From assembly GCF_009727055.1 (NCBI RefSeq), contig NC_052351.1, forward strand, positions 6,030,183 to 6,094,182: a stretch of DNA of 64,000 nucleotides, read 5' to 3'. Within the stretch, counting starts at the first letter, position 1; each line of letters opens with the position of its first letter. Below are positions 22,600 to 34,112 of this stretch, piece by piece. Made by a program: the position numbers and the translations under genes. This DNA comes from Benincasa hispida. Lineage: Eukaryota; Streptophyta; Magnoliopsida; Cucurbitales; Cucurbitaceae. Under the pieces are notes generated by a model that searched no databases, was not told the origin of the DNA, and worked only from the letters and a program-made list of their open reading frames with translations.

Positions 22600-22698
22600 T
22601 TCAGAAACAAGAACTAACCAAAAATTTCGTTTGTATCTGTTGTAAGAACACTTCAGTCAAGGGAGTATTACAAGCTACGTCTAAGCTTGTGAACGTTT

Positions 22699-24440
22699 AT
22701 GAATAGGGAGAGCACTCTTAAATTCAGATACGACCCCGAGATTGAAAGGACCTTCCGGCGTAGGAACCGATCCAACCGTCGTCGAAGGTTGAGGCAACAA
22801 TTACTCAGACAACAGAACAGGCAACGAGCCAAGCAGAAGAACAACCAAATCAGCAACTAGCTCATGCTGCACAGAAGCCAATCCTGATGGCGAATAGTAG
22901 CATGCGTTCTATGAGGGAATACGCGTCCCCTGTACTGTATGATTTCTCTCTAGGAATCATATACCCAATGCCAGATGGAACCAGATTCGAAATGAAATCT
23001 ATTATGTTCCAAATGCTCCAGACTACTGGAAAATTTGGGGGTGGTCGTGGTGAAGATCCTCACACCCATATGAAACGTTTCCTGGAAATGTGTAATTCAT
23101 TTGTGATTCCTGAAATCACCCCAGAGTCGATCAGGCTATTCGTGTTCCCATATTCTTTGCGTGATGACGCAAAACAATAGGTGAGTTCACCGAAGCCTAG
23201 TGAAATCACCACCTGGGAGAAGTTGGTGGAAAAATTTATGCAAAAATTTCCCATCTTCCACCAACGCGAGGAGGCGTCGAGAAATTATGAACTTTGAATA
23301 AGGAGATGCTGAGACCTTAAGCGTCGCATGGGTGCGTTTTAAGGGCTTGGTCAAGAATTGCCCGAACCATAGACTACCACTGACTATTCAAATGGAGATG
23401 TTTTATGAAGGACTGAATAGAGCATCACAGATGGCAGCAGACGCAGCAGCGGCTGGTGGACTTATGGATAAATCCTATACTGAGGCTAAAGAAATACTAG
23501 ACCGCATTGCTAAACACAATATGGAATGGGTGGATGATACATATGATGGAGGAAATGATAGAAGAATGAGATCTCATAACGTTAATTCTATTGATGCCAA
23601 CGCAATAGCCACACTTTCTGCTCAAGTGGCTACGATGACCAGCCTTCTGCAAAACATAACGTTGGGTAACGCATCAAACTAGCAGAAGTTGAATCAGGTA
23701 GAGGCGTTTGGGTAGCCCATGTTTAACTGTGTGGGTTGCGGAGATCTTCACTCATATACTGAGTGTCCACAAAACCTTCAGTCAGTATGCTTCATATAAA
23801 ATAACCCATTCTCTAATACATATAACCCTGGATGGAGAAACCATCCGAATTTTTCTTGGACAGGAGGAAATCAGCAGGAGCACCACCCAGGGGCGAACCA
23901 TCAGCAAAGGAATGGACCGCCGCCTGCATTTCAACAAACGCACCAACAGCATCAACAACCCTTCAATAGAGGAGGACAGGCATCGAGCTCAAGATCTCCG
24001 CTTGAGAACCTATTGAAGGAATACATAGTCCAGAACGACGCATTGCTAAAAAGCCAGGCATTATCAATCAGAAACCTGGAGATCCAGGTAGGGCAGATAG
24101 CAAGCGAGTTGAAAAACAGGCAGCTTGGAGTTCTACCTAGCAATATCGAGACACCTGGGAACAATAATGGGAAGGAACAATGTCATGCGGTGACGTTGCA
24201 GAGCGGAAGAACTCTTAAAGACAGAAGAATGAATCCAAGAAACAGTAGTCCTTCTAAAAAATGCATTACACGTTCAATGGATCAGGAAGAAAGAACGTCC
24301 GAGACTACAAGCCATTCAGAAACCAGTACATCTACCGCGGGAAAGCCTGAGGTGTCGCTGAATGCACCATTCCCTAGGCATTTGATGAAGAAGAATGATG
24401 AACATTAATTCAAGCGTTTTCTTGAGCTCCTAAAGTAGCT
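22699..24440 (+). pseudogene. G1 gag
   Basis: Capsid and nucleocapsid region of the gypsy polyprotein. It starts at ATG 22699 with an Arg-rich N-part. The capsid (retrotrans_gag-type) follows at about 22887-23500, then a CCHC-like knuckle with C-X2-C-X3-H-X4-C spacing (about 23724-23763), a Gln/Asn/Pro-rich linker and a coiled stretch with RNLEIQVGQIASEL (about 24070-24110). Defects: frameshifts near 22830 and 23280; nonsense codons at 23178 (TAG, Trp expected), at about 23300 (TAA), at 23680 and about 23716 (TAG for CAG), and at 24406 and about 24436. The rest reads into the protease in one phase. Most stops are explained by single C-to-T or G-to-A changes. Confidence 0.88.
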
Positions 24441-25189
24441 ACACATCAACATTCCACTTACAGAGGCTCTGAAGCAGATGCCAACATATGTAAAATTTTT
24501 TAAGGACATTTTAACGAAGAAGAAAAGAGTCAATGAGAAAGAAGTGATAGCGCTAACGCAGGAATGTAACGCGTTAGTAAGCAACAATCTACCAAAGAAG
24601 CAGAAGGACCCCAGGAGCTTCACAGTTCCTTGTTCGATAGGAGGATTAGATGTGGGTCATGCATTGTGCGATCTAGGAGCTAGCATTAATCTCATGCCAC
24701 TTTCAATTTTTAAGAAATTGAGGATTAGCGAAGCACAACCAACTTCTGTCGCCATTCAGCTCACTGACAGGACAATTAAGTACCCAGAAGGGAATATTGA
24801 AGACATTTTGGTGAAGGTTGACAATCTCATATTCCTAGCAGACTTTATTGACTATGAAGCAGATAGGGAGGTACCAATTATCCTTGGACGTCCCTTCTTA
24901 GCTATTGGAAAAGTTTTGATTGACGTGCATAAAGGTGAATTAATTATGTGCGTGGACAATGAAGAGGTGAAGTTTAATGTGCTTAATGCATTAAAGTTCC
25001 CAGACAGTGAAGATTGTCAACTAAACAGTATTAAGTTGCTTGAAGAAGAGACTCATGTATGTGAGGTCCTCGCATTGAGGAGACCTTGAAGGAATCAGAG
25101 CCGCCAAGTCTGAGTGAGCGGTAGACAAAACCAATGCGTCCATCACTTGAAGAACCACCAGAACTCAAGTTGAAACAGTTACCTGGAAC
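24441..25189 (+). pseudogene. G1 aspartic protease
   Basis: Retropepsin that matures the polyprotein. It is in phase with the end of gag; the open part is 24478-25089. The active-site motif is DLGAS (24670-24684) in the context ALCDLGASINLMP, which has Leu where most retropepsins have Thr or Ser and is usual for Athila-like elements. The second conserved block is PIILGRPFLAIG (about 24877-24912). The following linker to RT (25090-25189) carries a TGA at 25087, a TAG near 25123 and a frame change. The protease domain itself is uninterrupted. Confidence 0.85.
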
Positions 25190-26834
25190 TTGAAATATGC
25201 ATTCCTTGGAACCAACAACACTTTACCTGTGATCATTTTCGCAAATCTTACAGAGCCTAATGAGAAATCTCTCTTGCAGATGCAAAAGAAGCGCAAGCGT
25301 GCAATAGGCTGGACGCTTGCGGGTATCCGTGGGATAAGACAATCTTATTGCATACACAAGATTAGGCTGGAAGAAGGGAAGTCGAGGTCAATCGAGCCTC
25401 AAAGCAGGCTGAACCTCATAATGAAAGAAGTGGTCGAGAAAGAGATTTTAAAATGGTTGGACGCGGGAGTTATTCATCTGATATCTGACAGCAATTGGGT
25501 AAGTCTAGTCCAATGCGTTCCCAAGAAAGGGGGAACGACCGTGATTGTCAACAATAATAATGAACTCATACCTTCGAGAACTGTCACGGGCTGGCGCATC
25601 TGTATGGATTATCGGAAGCTTAACGCAGCAACTAAGAAAGACCACTTCCCCCTTCCTTTCATTGATCAAATGCTTGACGGATTGCAGGTAAAGAATTTTA
25701 TTGCTTTCTCAATGGTTATTCTGGTTACAACCAGATTCTGAAAGATCCTGAAGATCAAGAGAAGACCACGTTTAATTGTTCCTTTAGAACATTTGCATTC
25801 AGACGCATGCCCTTCGGGCTGTGTAACGCACCAGGGACATTTCAACGATGTATGATGGCCATCTTCTTTGACTTCCTAGAAAAGACCGTTGAAGTCTTCA
25901 TGGACGATTTTTCAGTCTTTGAAGACTCATTCTAGTCATTTCTAGATAATTTGGAGGCCGTCCTCGCTCTATGCGAGGAGATAAACTTGGTGCTGAATTG
26001 GGAAAAATGTCACTTCTTGTGAGTAAAGGAATTTTCTTGGGTCACAAAGTATCTAAGGCTGACTTGGAAGTAGATGAAGCCAAAATTGATGTCATAGCAA
26101 AACTTCCACCACCAGCAAATGTTAAAACTTTACGAAGTTTTCTAGGGCATGTTGGCTTCTATAGACAGTTCGTTAGAGGATTCTCTCAGATTGCGCGACC
26201 TCTGAGTGCACTACTAGAGGTGAACCGACCCTATGACTTTAACGAAGATTGCACTGACGCGTTTGAAACTTTGAAGTACGCGTTGACGACAGCTCCAGTA
26301 CTGATAGCACCGGACTGGACGCAACACTTTATTCTTATGTGCAACGCAAGTGATGTGGTAGTAGGAACTATGTTAGGGCAAAAGAAGGGTAACTTGATAC
26401 ATCCCATCTCCTACGTGTCCAAAACACTAAATGACTCTCAGGAACATTATACCATTACTGAAAAAGAGATGTTGGCTGTGGTATTTGGTATTGAAAAATT
26501 TCGATCTTACTTAGTTGGTGTGTCAGCCTCCATATACACCGACCACTCGGCTATTAAATTCCTGATGAGCAAAAAGGATGCAAAGCCAATATTGATAAGA
26601 TGGGTGCTACTACTACAGGAGTTTTACATTGATATGCAGGACAGAAAGAGAATAGAAAATCAGGTGGTTGACCACCTGTCCAGGCTAGAGAATCAAGAAA
26701 TGCAAGCCCAAGAAAGTGAAATCAATGACGCATTTCCTGATGAAATCTTGTTTAGAGTTGAAGGCAGGGAACCTTGGTATACAGACATAGTCAATTTTCT
26801 AACCACCAAGCAATTCCTTGGGAACTTCAATAGC
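25190..26834 (+). pseudogene. G1 reverse transcriptase and RNase H
   Basis: Gypsy RT copies element RNA into cDNA and RNase H removes the template. Seen in order: the RT thumb/finger start (KEILKWLDAGVIHLISD, about 25441), WRICMDYRKLNAATKKDHFP (about 25591-25650), FAFRRMPFGLCNAPGTFQRC (about 25792-25850), the catalytic FMDD (25897-25908), and FLGHKVSK followed by LRSFLGHVGFYRQFV (to about 26175). The RNase H part has FILMCNASD (about 26329), EKEMLAVVF (about 26461) and TDHSAIKFLM (about 26538), then the connection toward integrase. A frameshift lies near 25685-25740 and a TAG at about 25935. The segment 25971-26849 is fully open. Catalytic residues are present, so decay is by breaks rather than active-site loss. 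Confidence 0.9.
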
Positions 26835-28331
26835 AGAAGAAACGGTTAATCCATGACAGCAAGTTTTATTTTTGGGATGAACCATTTCTATATAAACAAG
26901 GCCCTGACTCCATACTGCGTCGATGCATTCCGGAGGAGGAGACACAACGCATCTTAGCCAAGTGTTCCTTACGGAGGGCATTTCAGTGGGCAAAGAACCG
27001 CAGCGAAAGTTCTTCAAAGCGGATACTTTTGGCCCACCCTCTTTAAAGACGGAAGGGAGTTTGTTCGAAAATGTGACCCCTGCCAATGCACCGGGAATAT
27101 TTCCTCATGGGACGCAATGCCCTTGAATAATATTCTCGAAGTTGAGTTGTTTGATGTTTGGGGCATAGATTTTATGGGACCTTTTCTCCTGTCCTGTAGC
27201 CAACAGTACATCCTGTTAGCAGTAGATTATGTATCTAAGTGGGTAGAAGCAGTGGGCCTGTGCTAGGAATGATGCGTCCACTGTATCTAAGTTTCTTACC
27301 AGGAATACCTTTACACGTTATGGAACGCCAAGAGCCCTGATGAGCGATGAAGGTATGCACTTTATTAATCACATCATTTCCAAATTACTTGAAAAATATA
27401 ATGTTAGGCACAAGATTGCCACTGCCTACCATCCTCAAACAAACGGTCAAGCGGAAGTATCAAATCTAGGAATCAAGTCCATCTTGGAAAAGGTCGTCAA
27501 TGCAACACGGAAAGATTGGGCACAGAGGCTGGATGAGGTCTGTCTCTTATACACATCTAGATGTGTATAAGAGACAGGGGTAGAAGCAGTGGGCCTGTGC
27601 TAGGAATGATGCTGTCTCTTATACACATCTAGATGTGTATAAGAGACAGGGGTAGAAGCAGTGGGCCTGTGCTAGGAATGATGCTGTCTCTTATACACAT
27701 CTAGATGTGTATAAGAGACAGGGATGAGGCGCTCTGGGCCTACAGGACTGCTTACAAAACTCCTATAGGTATGTCTCTATACTCTCTCGTATTTGGAAAA
27801 GCCTGTCATTTACCTGTAGAGTTGGAGCACAAGGCGTTTTGGGCAGTGAAGAAGTTGAACATGAACTTAGATGCCACGGGCGTTCAATGCAAACTTCAGC
27901 TCAACGAGCTCAAAGAGTGGCGATTGAACGCGTATGAAAACATCAAGCTGTACGAGGAAAAGACAAAGCATTGGCATGATCAATGCATCAGTAAGAAAGA
28001 ACTTGTTGTTGGTCAAAAGGTTTTATTTTTCAACTCACGTCTGCGTTTGTTTCCAGGAAAGCTGAAATCCAGGTGGTCAGGGCCTTTTATCATTAAAGAA
28101 ATCTTCCCATATGGAACTATGGAAATAACTCGAGAAGATGGCACCATTGCGTTCAAGGTAAACGCCCAAAGAGTTAAGCCTTACTTTGAAGATGGGATGG
28201 ATCGCCAGAAGTCATCTCTCGCATTACACAAGCCAGTTGAGGCCCGCGTCGACGTATCCCTGCGTTTGCAACGCCATATATTCCAGGGACACTTCTCTCA
28301 CCCTTATCTTTTTGCATTTTGTATTCTATGA
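26835..28331 (+). pseudogene. G1 integrase, broken and holding adapter sequence
   Basis: DDE integrase that inserts the cDNA. The zinc-binding N-part (about 26835-27110) is frameshifted several times. The catalytic core is recognisable from DVWGIDFMGPF (about 27149) through [20 protein letters not shown] (about 27397-27456) to 27538. There the sequence is interrupted by three artificial adapter junctions and two copies of upstream sequence (27539-27721). The integrase resumes at 27722 and runs open to TGA 28331, with [20 protein letters not shown] (about 28027-28086), the conserved C-part. No chromodomain follows. The frame called at 27705-27721 comes from adapter and is not biological. Confidence 0.88.
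27540..27721. other. Nextera mate-pair junction adapters (artefact)
   Basis: Three exact 38-bp copies (27540-27577, 27612-27649, 27684-27721), each CTGTCTCTTATACACATCT followed by its reverse complement. This is the Tn5 mosaic end in the head-to-head form left by Nextera mate-pair circularisation. The two 34-bp spacers (27578-27611, 27650-27683) are exact copies of 27241-27274. Confidence 0.97.
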
Positions 28332-28766
28332 TGTGTTTGAATTTGTTGATTTAGTTGTTTGGATGTTTTTTAAACTGATTGTTTTTGCTTTTACAAAAAT
28401 TGGAAACTTATTTGTTTATCTTTAAAAATTTGTGTATGATTGCAATTGAAACAACGGACGCGTTAGACGCAAGTCTAACGCATGGCCCAGTTGAAAAGAC
28501 GCGTCTCGAGAACACAAAAGCACTCGAGTATTTAGATAACCGAGATGACCCTTCAACTTCATATTTATTACAGACGTCAGACGCTGCCTGACGTCAGCCA
28601 CGATCACCTCTCTGCCTATAAAAGGGCCCAACAATCCAAGTCTTCTTCTTCTTCTTCTTCTTCATTTCGCCTTCGAACCCTCTGAAACAAAAAAAGAAGA
28701 AAAGAAAAAAAGCACGCCGAACCCCTCCGTTTCTCTCGCTTCCAACGCTCGAATTCTCCGACCACC
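28332..28766 (+). promoter_or_regulatory. Promoter-like block before the env-like gene
   Basis: Spacer between integrase and the env-like gene. It contains ACGTCA-type motifs (28572-28579 and a palindromic TGACGTCA at 28589-28596), a TATA box TATAAAAGGG at 28617-28626, a pyrimidine-rich CTT repeat (about 28641-28664) as in plant 5' leaders, and the ATG at 28767. Spacing suits a core promoter with an as-1/bZIP-like site. Confidence 0.55.
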
Positions 28767-31420
28767 ATGTCATCTGCCTCAGATAGCCAGAATCAGAGCA
28801 TTAACTTTGGCAACGACTCTCCGGTAAGCTTCTACTCCTCTGCCTCTGTGTCGATTTCACCCCCTCAAGCCCTAGGGAAACTACCACAACCCTTGCCCAA
28901 ACGAAACCCATACATGGCGGCACTACCTCTTCCCAGCGGCCGGCCGTTTCTAAACCTTCCTCAGCCCCCACAAAACTCCCTACCAAAGCCTCCAAAACCA
29001 TCGTTACCCCTCTGGCCAAGATCCCTCAACTTAAACCTAAAACCCCTTAACAAAAACCCAAATCTGCCCCCAAGCCAAGGGCCAAGACACTAGAAAGACC
29101 TAGGACGCGTCCGTCATCTATGGTTGCATCCAAACCCTACACCAAGCCTGCACCACCACCAATTATCCCTAACATCACTATGGTGGGTGCAACACACAAC
29201 CCACTCCTAGCCTATGCCCACAACGCACCATCACCAGTAGTGCGTCCACCACCTCCACTTTCTATCAAACCCTTGGCCACCATCTATCCCGTGGAATTGG
29301 ACACGTCGAGCCAACCATCTCCTTCGCCCATCCTCATATCTTCCCTGGGACGCCTCACACCCCAATGGGCACCCCTCCATTCACTCCACCCATACACCAA
29401 CCTCTGATAGTCCTGCATCAGAGCGCAATCTTGAAGAGTTGGTAAAGTTGGCTCGACTCGACGAGCAAAAGGTCTTTGGTGCAATCTTGGCATCCCTCAA
29501 TCAAGGCCAAGAGGAAGAACAAGTGATGCGTTCAGACCCACCTAACGCATCACTTGAGTTAGACGAAATGGAGCGGTATGCGATGATGCTTAAAAAGGAA
29601 CTAGAAGAAGAAGGAAGGGAGGAAGAAGAAGAAAGGGAAGAAAAAAATAGAGAAGGCAGAGTTGGCCCTGATGCGTCTCAACCACGCTCATCTGATGCGA
29701 ATGAAAGGCCTTTAAAATCAAAAAGAGTATCGAGAAAAAGAAGATTGATATTGAAGGAAGAAGAAGATGAGCAAGTTGCATCCGGACCTGAGGGTGCAAC
29801 ACATGAAAATAGCTTAAGGCACAACGCATTAGAGCAAGAATTGGAAAACTACAAGCCCGCAAGGCAAGGGCGAAGAAAGACTGATCTCCAAAGGGAATTG
29901 GAGAAGGAACTGAGAAAACTGGCAAGGGAAGCAAAAGAGTATGCGGCAGGGAAACGCAAGGTAACCGAGGCATTACCTAAGAAGACTTCGGGAAGAAAGC
30001 GTTAGTTTAATGACATACTTGTAGAAAAGGGCTTCTTCCCCGAACGCCACCCACTGTCAATTTACATAACTGAGACAATAAATGCATTAGGATGGAACCA
30101 GTTCTGCATTGGGCACACTGTATCTGGCCCAACCTTGTCCGCACATTCTACAATAGTGAGTTCGATATGGAGAAGAACGCAGCTTTTGTTGAAGGGGTGT
30201 TAGTGCGCTTCTCAGCTGATAAAATAAACGAAGTGTTCAACATCGACAGTAACCCAGACGCAGAGGGAAATCACATCTTAGAGCAGCCTACGTCAAGTCA
30301 GTTAGAAGATGCATTAAGGACAGTAGCCAAGCGTGGAAGCAAATGGCAAACATCGAGAAATGGGTAAAAAAATGTTGGCTTCCAGGAATCTAACTCCAGA
30401 CACAAATTTATGGTATTACCTGATCAAACGTAGCATCATGCCTACAATGCATAATGAGACATTATCAAAGGAACGCATCCTAGCTACTTATTATGTTATG
30501 CAGTGCATCCCTCTGGACGTTGGAAGAATCATAAGGGATCAGATCAAAGCCATCAAGACCAAGCCACGAGGGCAACTCTACTTTCCATGGCTGATCTGTG
30601 CATTATACGAACATGGAGGCATCCCTCTGGGGGATGACCATGAAGATGTCGATGGCTTAATAGACATCAAGTTAGTAAGGCGTCTACTTCGTGGCTCACC
30701 ATATCAACTTGCCTTACCTGCCAAAGAAGTGGCACCCAAGCCTCGACCATCAAAACGCGCCCCGAAAAGAAGACGCATCCTGATTGTTGAACATACCAAT
30801 GAAGCTTTAGAGCATGAAGAATATGAAGCTAAGCTTGAACTTTTGGCTGAAGAAGCGCAACCAGCCCTTGATTTTACTTCCCATGACTCACCATTGGCCC
30901 CGCCAGAAGAGAGTCCTGATCAGACGCACCAAGAACCAACATTTATGGATCAGGACATCCCTTATTCTCTTCCTTCGCCCCAACCAATTCCAATTCCCAA
31001 GTTCGTGCCTCCTCCAATAATTTTTTAGCCAACTTGGCTAGGGTCTAGCAATGCAGCAACTTTTGAAGACCCAATTGGAAGAGATGAACCAACGCCTCAA
31101 CGCAGCGCAGATTTGGAAGAGTTGAAAACGTTTATCAGTGATCAACTCAGACCACTAGCCGTGTCTATAGAAGGTCTCTAGCAGCAGAATCGGGTACTAA
31201 GGGATTATTTAAGGCAAAAACAAGACGGATGCAAGACCAGTTTGTTTACACAACGCAATACATCAATCAGGTCTTGGTTGGAATGTTTGCTTTGCCTCTA
31301 CCACCTGCTCATCTTAGGAACCCCTTACGCTTTATGGATGAAAACCCTGAGGAAGAATGCAGAGACATGCGCCAGTACAGTAGAGTTTTGGGGTGTTGGA
31401 TTATTTTTTTTGTATTTTGA
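28767..31420 (+). pseudogene. G1 env-like gene
   Basis: Extra gene of Athila-like elements; role unknown. It starts at ATG 28767. Parts in order: a Ser-rich then Pro/Lys-rich N-part (28767-29400); an acidic/basic, probably coiled-coil region (29439-30005, with a Glu/Lys-rich stretch about 29600-29660); a block with FNDILVEKGFFPERHP (about 30007); and the conserved plant-transposon-protein-like domain with VEGVLVRFSADKINEVFNI (about 30188-30245) and YLIKRSIMPTMHNETLSKER (about 30416-30475). Then come IIRDQIKAI and LYFPWLICALYEHGG (to about 30620), a basic/Pro-rich tail (30720-31028) and a helical end (to about 31420). Frame changes near 28930, 29420, 30085 and 30345; stops at 31026 and about 31180. 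No signal peptide or membrane helix seen. Confidence 0.78.
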
Positions 31421-32506
31421 TTTAATTGTTTTTTTTTGCATCTACTAGCCTTTTTTGTTCAATTCATGTGAAATTATGAAAATGAATGAGAATTCCTTAT
31501 CATTTTGCTCCTTGCGTTTGACCTTGGCATGCTTGATTTTTGTTCTTTGAATATTTTCTAAGTCTTGTGCTTAGCCTAACCTCAATGATATTAACTATAT
31601 GAAATCTATAAGCATAAAGTGGGCGTTAGGAAAATCAACAAGGCCTGAACTTCTCTAAAAAGATTAAGTTTACCTTCTAACGCGTGCAAGCTTTAAGTCT
31701 TAAACTCCTTTAAAATTTTCAAAGCCTTTTGAAATTTTGTTTCTCTTTTAGCAATGAGGATTTAGCTCGTCTCCAAATTTGGGATGAGTATAGCTCATCT
31801 CCAAATTTGGGGATGTGGGAAATCCAAGTTAAGACGCATCAAACGAATACATCATTAAGAACAAGGGAACAAAATAAGAAGAATGTTAAACGTAACTCCT
31901 CTGTCATTACTTCGAAAGAAAAAGAAAACCTTAAATGACATGAGTTTAGATTGGAATAGGCACTTAGCCGTAGTTGGATGCTCGCATGACACCCGTGGGG
32001 GCAAGCCAAAACGAATTTAAGTTTCCTAGACCAACGTGTCCCATATAACTCCTCTATCTAATCTGAAGAAAAAAAAATATCTTGAAACGCATGAATATTA
32101 GATATGAGTGTAGTTGTGAAGGGTTCTCACTCGTAGTTGGATGCTCGCATGACACCCGTGGGGGTAAGCCAAAACGAAAGTGGGATACCTGGAACAACGC
32201 ATGGGTAATTTTCTTTTTCTTTTTATCCGATATTTATTTTACAAAGAGCATCTAACGCATTGCTGGTTTAGAAAAAATGGAAATGTTTTGAGAAATGAAA
32301 GGAGTTGTGATAAAAGGCCTACTGCATCGGAAATTAAACATTAATTCTTTCAAGAAAAGAGTCGATCTGAGTTGTATTTTCCAAACTTTTTTTTTGTTTA
32401 TGACTGAATATGATGAAAGGTGAACTCTGCACATTTAAGACAAAGGAGATAATAAAGAATTATTTTGGAATACTCGAGGACAAGCATTCTTCAAATTTGG
32501 GGGTGG
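31421..32506 (+). other. G1 3' noncoding region and polypurine tract
   Basis: No coding similarity. It holds two copies of a 44-bp motif (31971-32014 and 32134-32177), two CTCCAAATTTGGG(G) tracts (31771-31783 and 31799-31812), and the polypurine tract AAATTTGGGGGTGG directly before the 3' LTR (about 32493-32506). Confidence 0.8.
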
Positions 32507-34112
32507 CGATAACTTATAGAAATACAAGTTATTTTTGCTCCTAAGTTGGAACAACTAAAGTTTTTAATGTTAACTCTCCTCATTTTTAGTAGAAAGGTAT
32601 CGATTTATTCAAACATCAGCAAACTCATGCAAAAGAAGTTTTATTACTAAATATCGCGGCACTAACGCACTGTATTTCAGGATTTCAACGCAAGGATTAA
32701 CATTAACGCATTAGACAAGTGCCGCAGGAAAAGCTCTAATGCATGGGCCATGCGTCGGAGGGAGTTCAATGCAGAGAAGATTCATTGCTCCAGGCTGATT
32801 GTGTCACATCACCACTTGCAAGTATGGGCACCTGCAGCATGCAGCGTCTGAAAAGCTTCAAAGCAGCAGGCGGCGTTTGAAAAGCTTCCAAGCAACAAGC
32901 GATGTCTGAAAAGCTTCCGAGAGTCAGGCGACTGACCAGGGCATGGACTTTAATGCTGCCCATTCACCAAGTGGACATGACCAACGCCTATAAATAGATG
33001 GAGTCCCTCCAAAGTTAAGGAGTTCGAAGAATCATCAAGATCCTTACTCTCTGTAAATTGTAGTTATAGTCTTAATTTTGTAGAAGCTGTGCTATGGTGT
33101 GAGACGATCAAAAGGGTTGAGAACCACCACTACCGCCGGTCAGGGAGCAGAGGAAGCTACTCTTGAGAAAGATACTCTGTCCGCTGCTTATACAAGTGAT
33201 TGTACACGACGAGATTGAGCCAAAGAACTACAAGAGATTGTATTCTTTGGCTTGACTCAGTTTCCCTCTTATTTATCGTTTTCATTCCATTCGATTGAAT
33301 ATTGTGTTTGTAAAGACTCCTTGTTTCTTTATAAAATTCATATATTTGATCCTTCATACTTACTATTGTTTATCTCTTGTTTATGTTGAACACATTAATA
33401 CTTTATGCATAATTTTATTCTAATGCTTAAGCCAACTTGACAACTTGGTAAAAGCATTTTTCACTTAGATTGTTCGAAAGAATAACTAAGCTACATCAAG
33501 TAGAACGCCTAGTACAGCTAGAGATAGACTTACTGGTGTCTCTTGCATTCTGTGTTAGATGCATGCACCCTAGAGATAGGCTTTGTATGTTATTCGCATT
33601 AAGAAGTGTTGAATAAGGTCTAACGCATAAACAAAAAGATAAGCAAATCATCCTATCTCATCCATATCACATCTTAGTTGTGTATATTCATCTTAGACGA
33701 CGCGTCCACCTACCCTAAATTCCATTTTCACATGATCCATCATTCACTACTCAACTCTTTTGCATCTTCTTGCACAGGCACAACAAGTTAATGTAAATAA
33801 TACATTTCTCATATTCATTTAGGAAGACCCCTATAGTAGATACAACGTAAGATCTGCGTTTGGTTAACTGAATTCCTGAGATCGACCCTGGACTTGCCAG
33901 GAACCTAAATTAGATTTATACTTGGGTCTGGTTTAGGAAAACTTGAACGTCATTAGGAGTTGTATGCGTTATGTGCTTATTACTAACACCCCAACGCGTT
34001 ACAATTATTTAAACGCATCAAAGCATAAACACATCACTTATACCTAGAACTTATTTCTCCAATTTATTTTATACAAATACACTCCTAGAACATCTCACGA
34101 TAGCAACAAACA
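32507..34112 (+). repeat. G1 3' LTR (Ga family)
   Basis: 1,606 bp, from CGATAACTTATAG (TG changed to CG at the first bases) to CAACAAACA. TATA box TATAAATAG at 32989-32997. Followed by GATAC. Confidence 0.93.

Larger units (their letters stand above)
20838..34112 (+). mobile_element. Athila-like Ty3/gypsy element G1, near complete
   Basis: 13,275 bp with both LTRs (20838-22575 and 32507-34112) and a perfect 5-bp duplication, GATAC, at 20833-20837 and 34113-34117. Order: 5' LTR, Asp-tRNA-like primer-binding site, gag, protease, RT, RNase H, integrase, promoter-like block, env-like gene, 3' noncoding region with polypurine tract, 3' LTR. This order, the DLGAS protease motif and the extra gene identify the Athila/Tat group. 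No chromodomain is seen after the integrase. About 16 mismatches in some 270 bp compared by eye between the LTRs (22201-22470 against about 33735-34010) indicate an insertion that is not recent. All genes carry stops or frameshifts. Confidence 0.92.

Noticed and set aside
27540..27721. Short palindromic repeats with regular spacers, CRISPR-like
   Set aside because: The repeats are exact Nextera junction adapters, and the spacers are identical copies of nearby sequence.
27705..27740. Open frame beginning MCIRDR at the integrase
   Set aside because: The first codons are translated adapter; the real integrase sequence resumes at 27722.
29590..29973. Minus-strand Leu-rich 127-codon frame
   Set aside because: It is the shadow of the acidic coiled-coil part of the G1 env-like gene.
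28767..31420. True viral envelope glycoprotein in G1
   Set aside because: No signal peptide, membrane helix or Cys pattern is visible; the conserved block is the plant-transposon-protein type, so only the neutral label env-like is justified.
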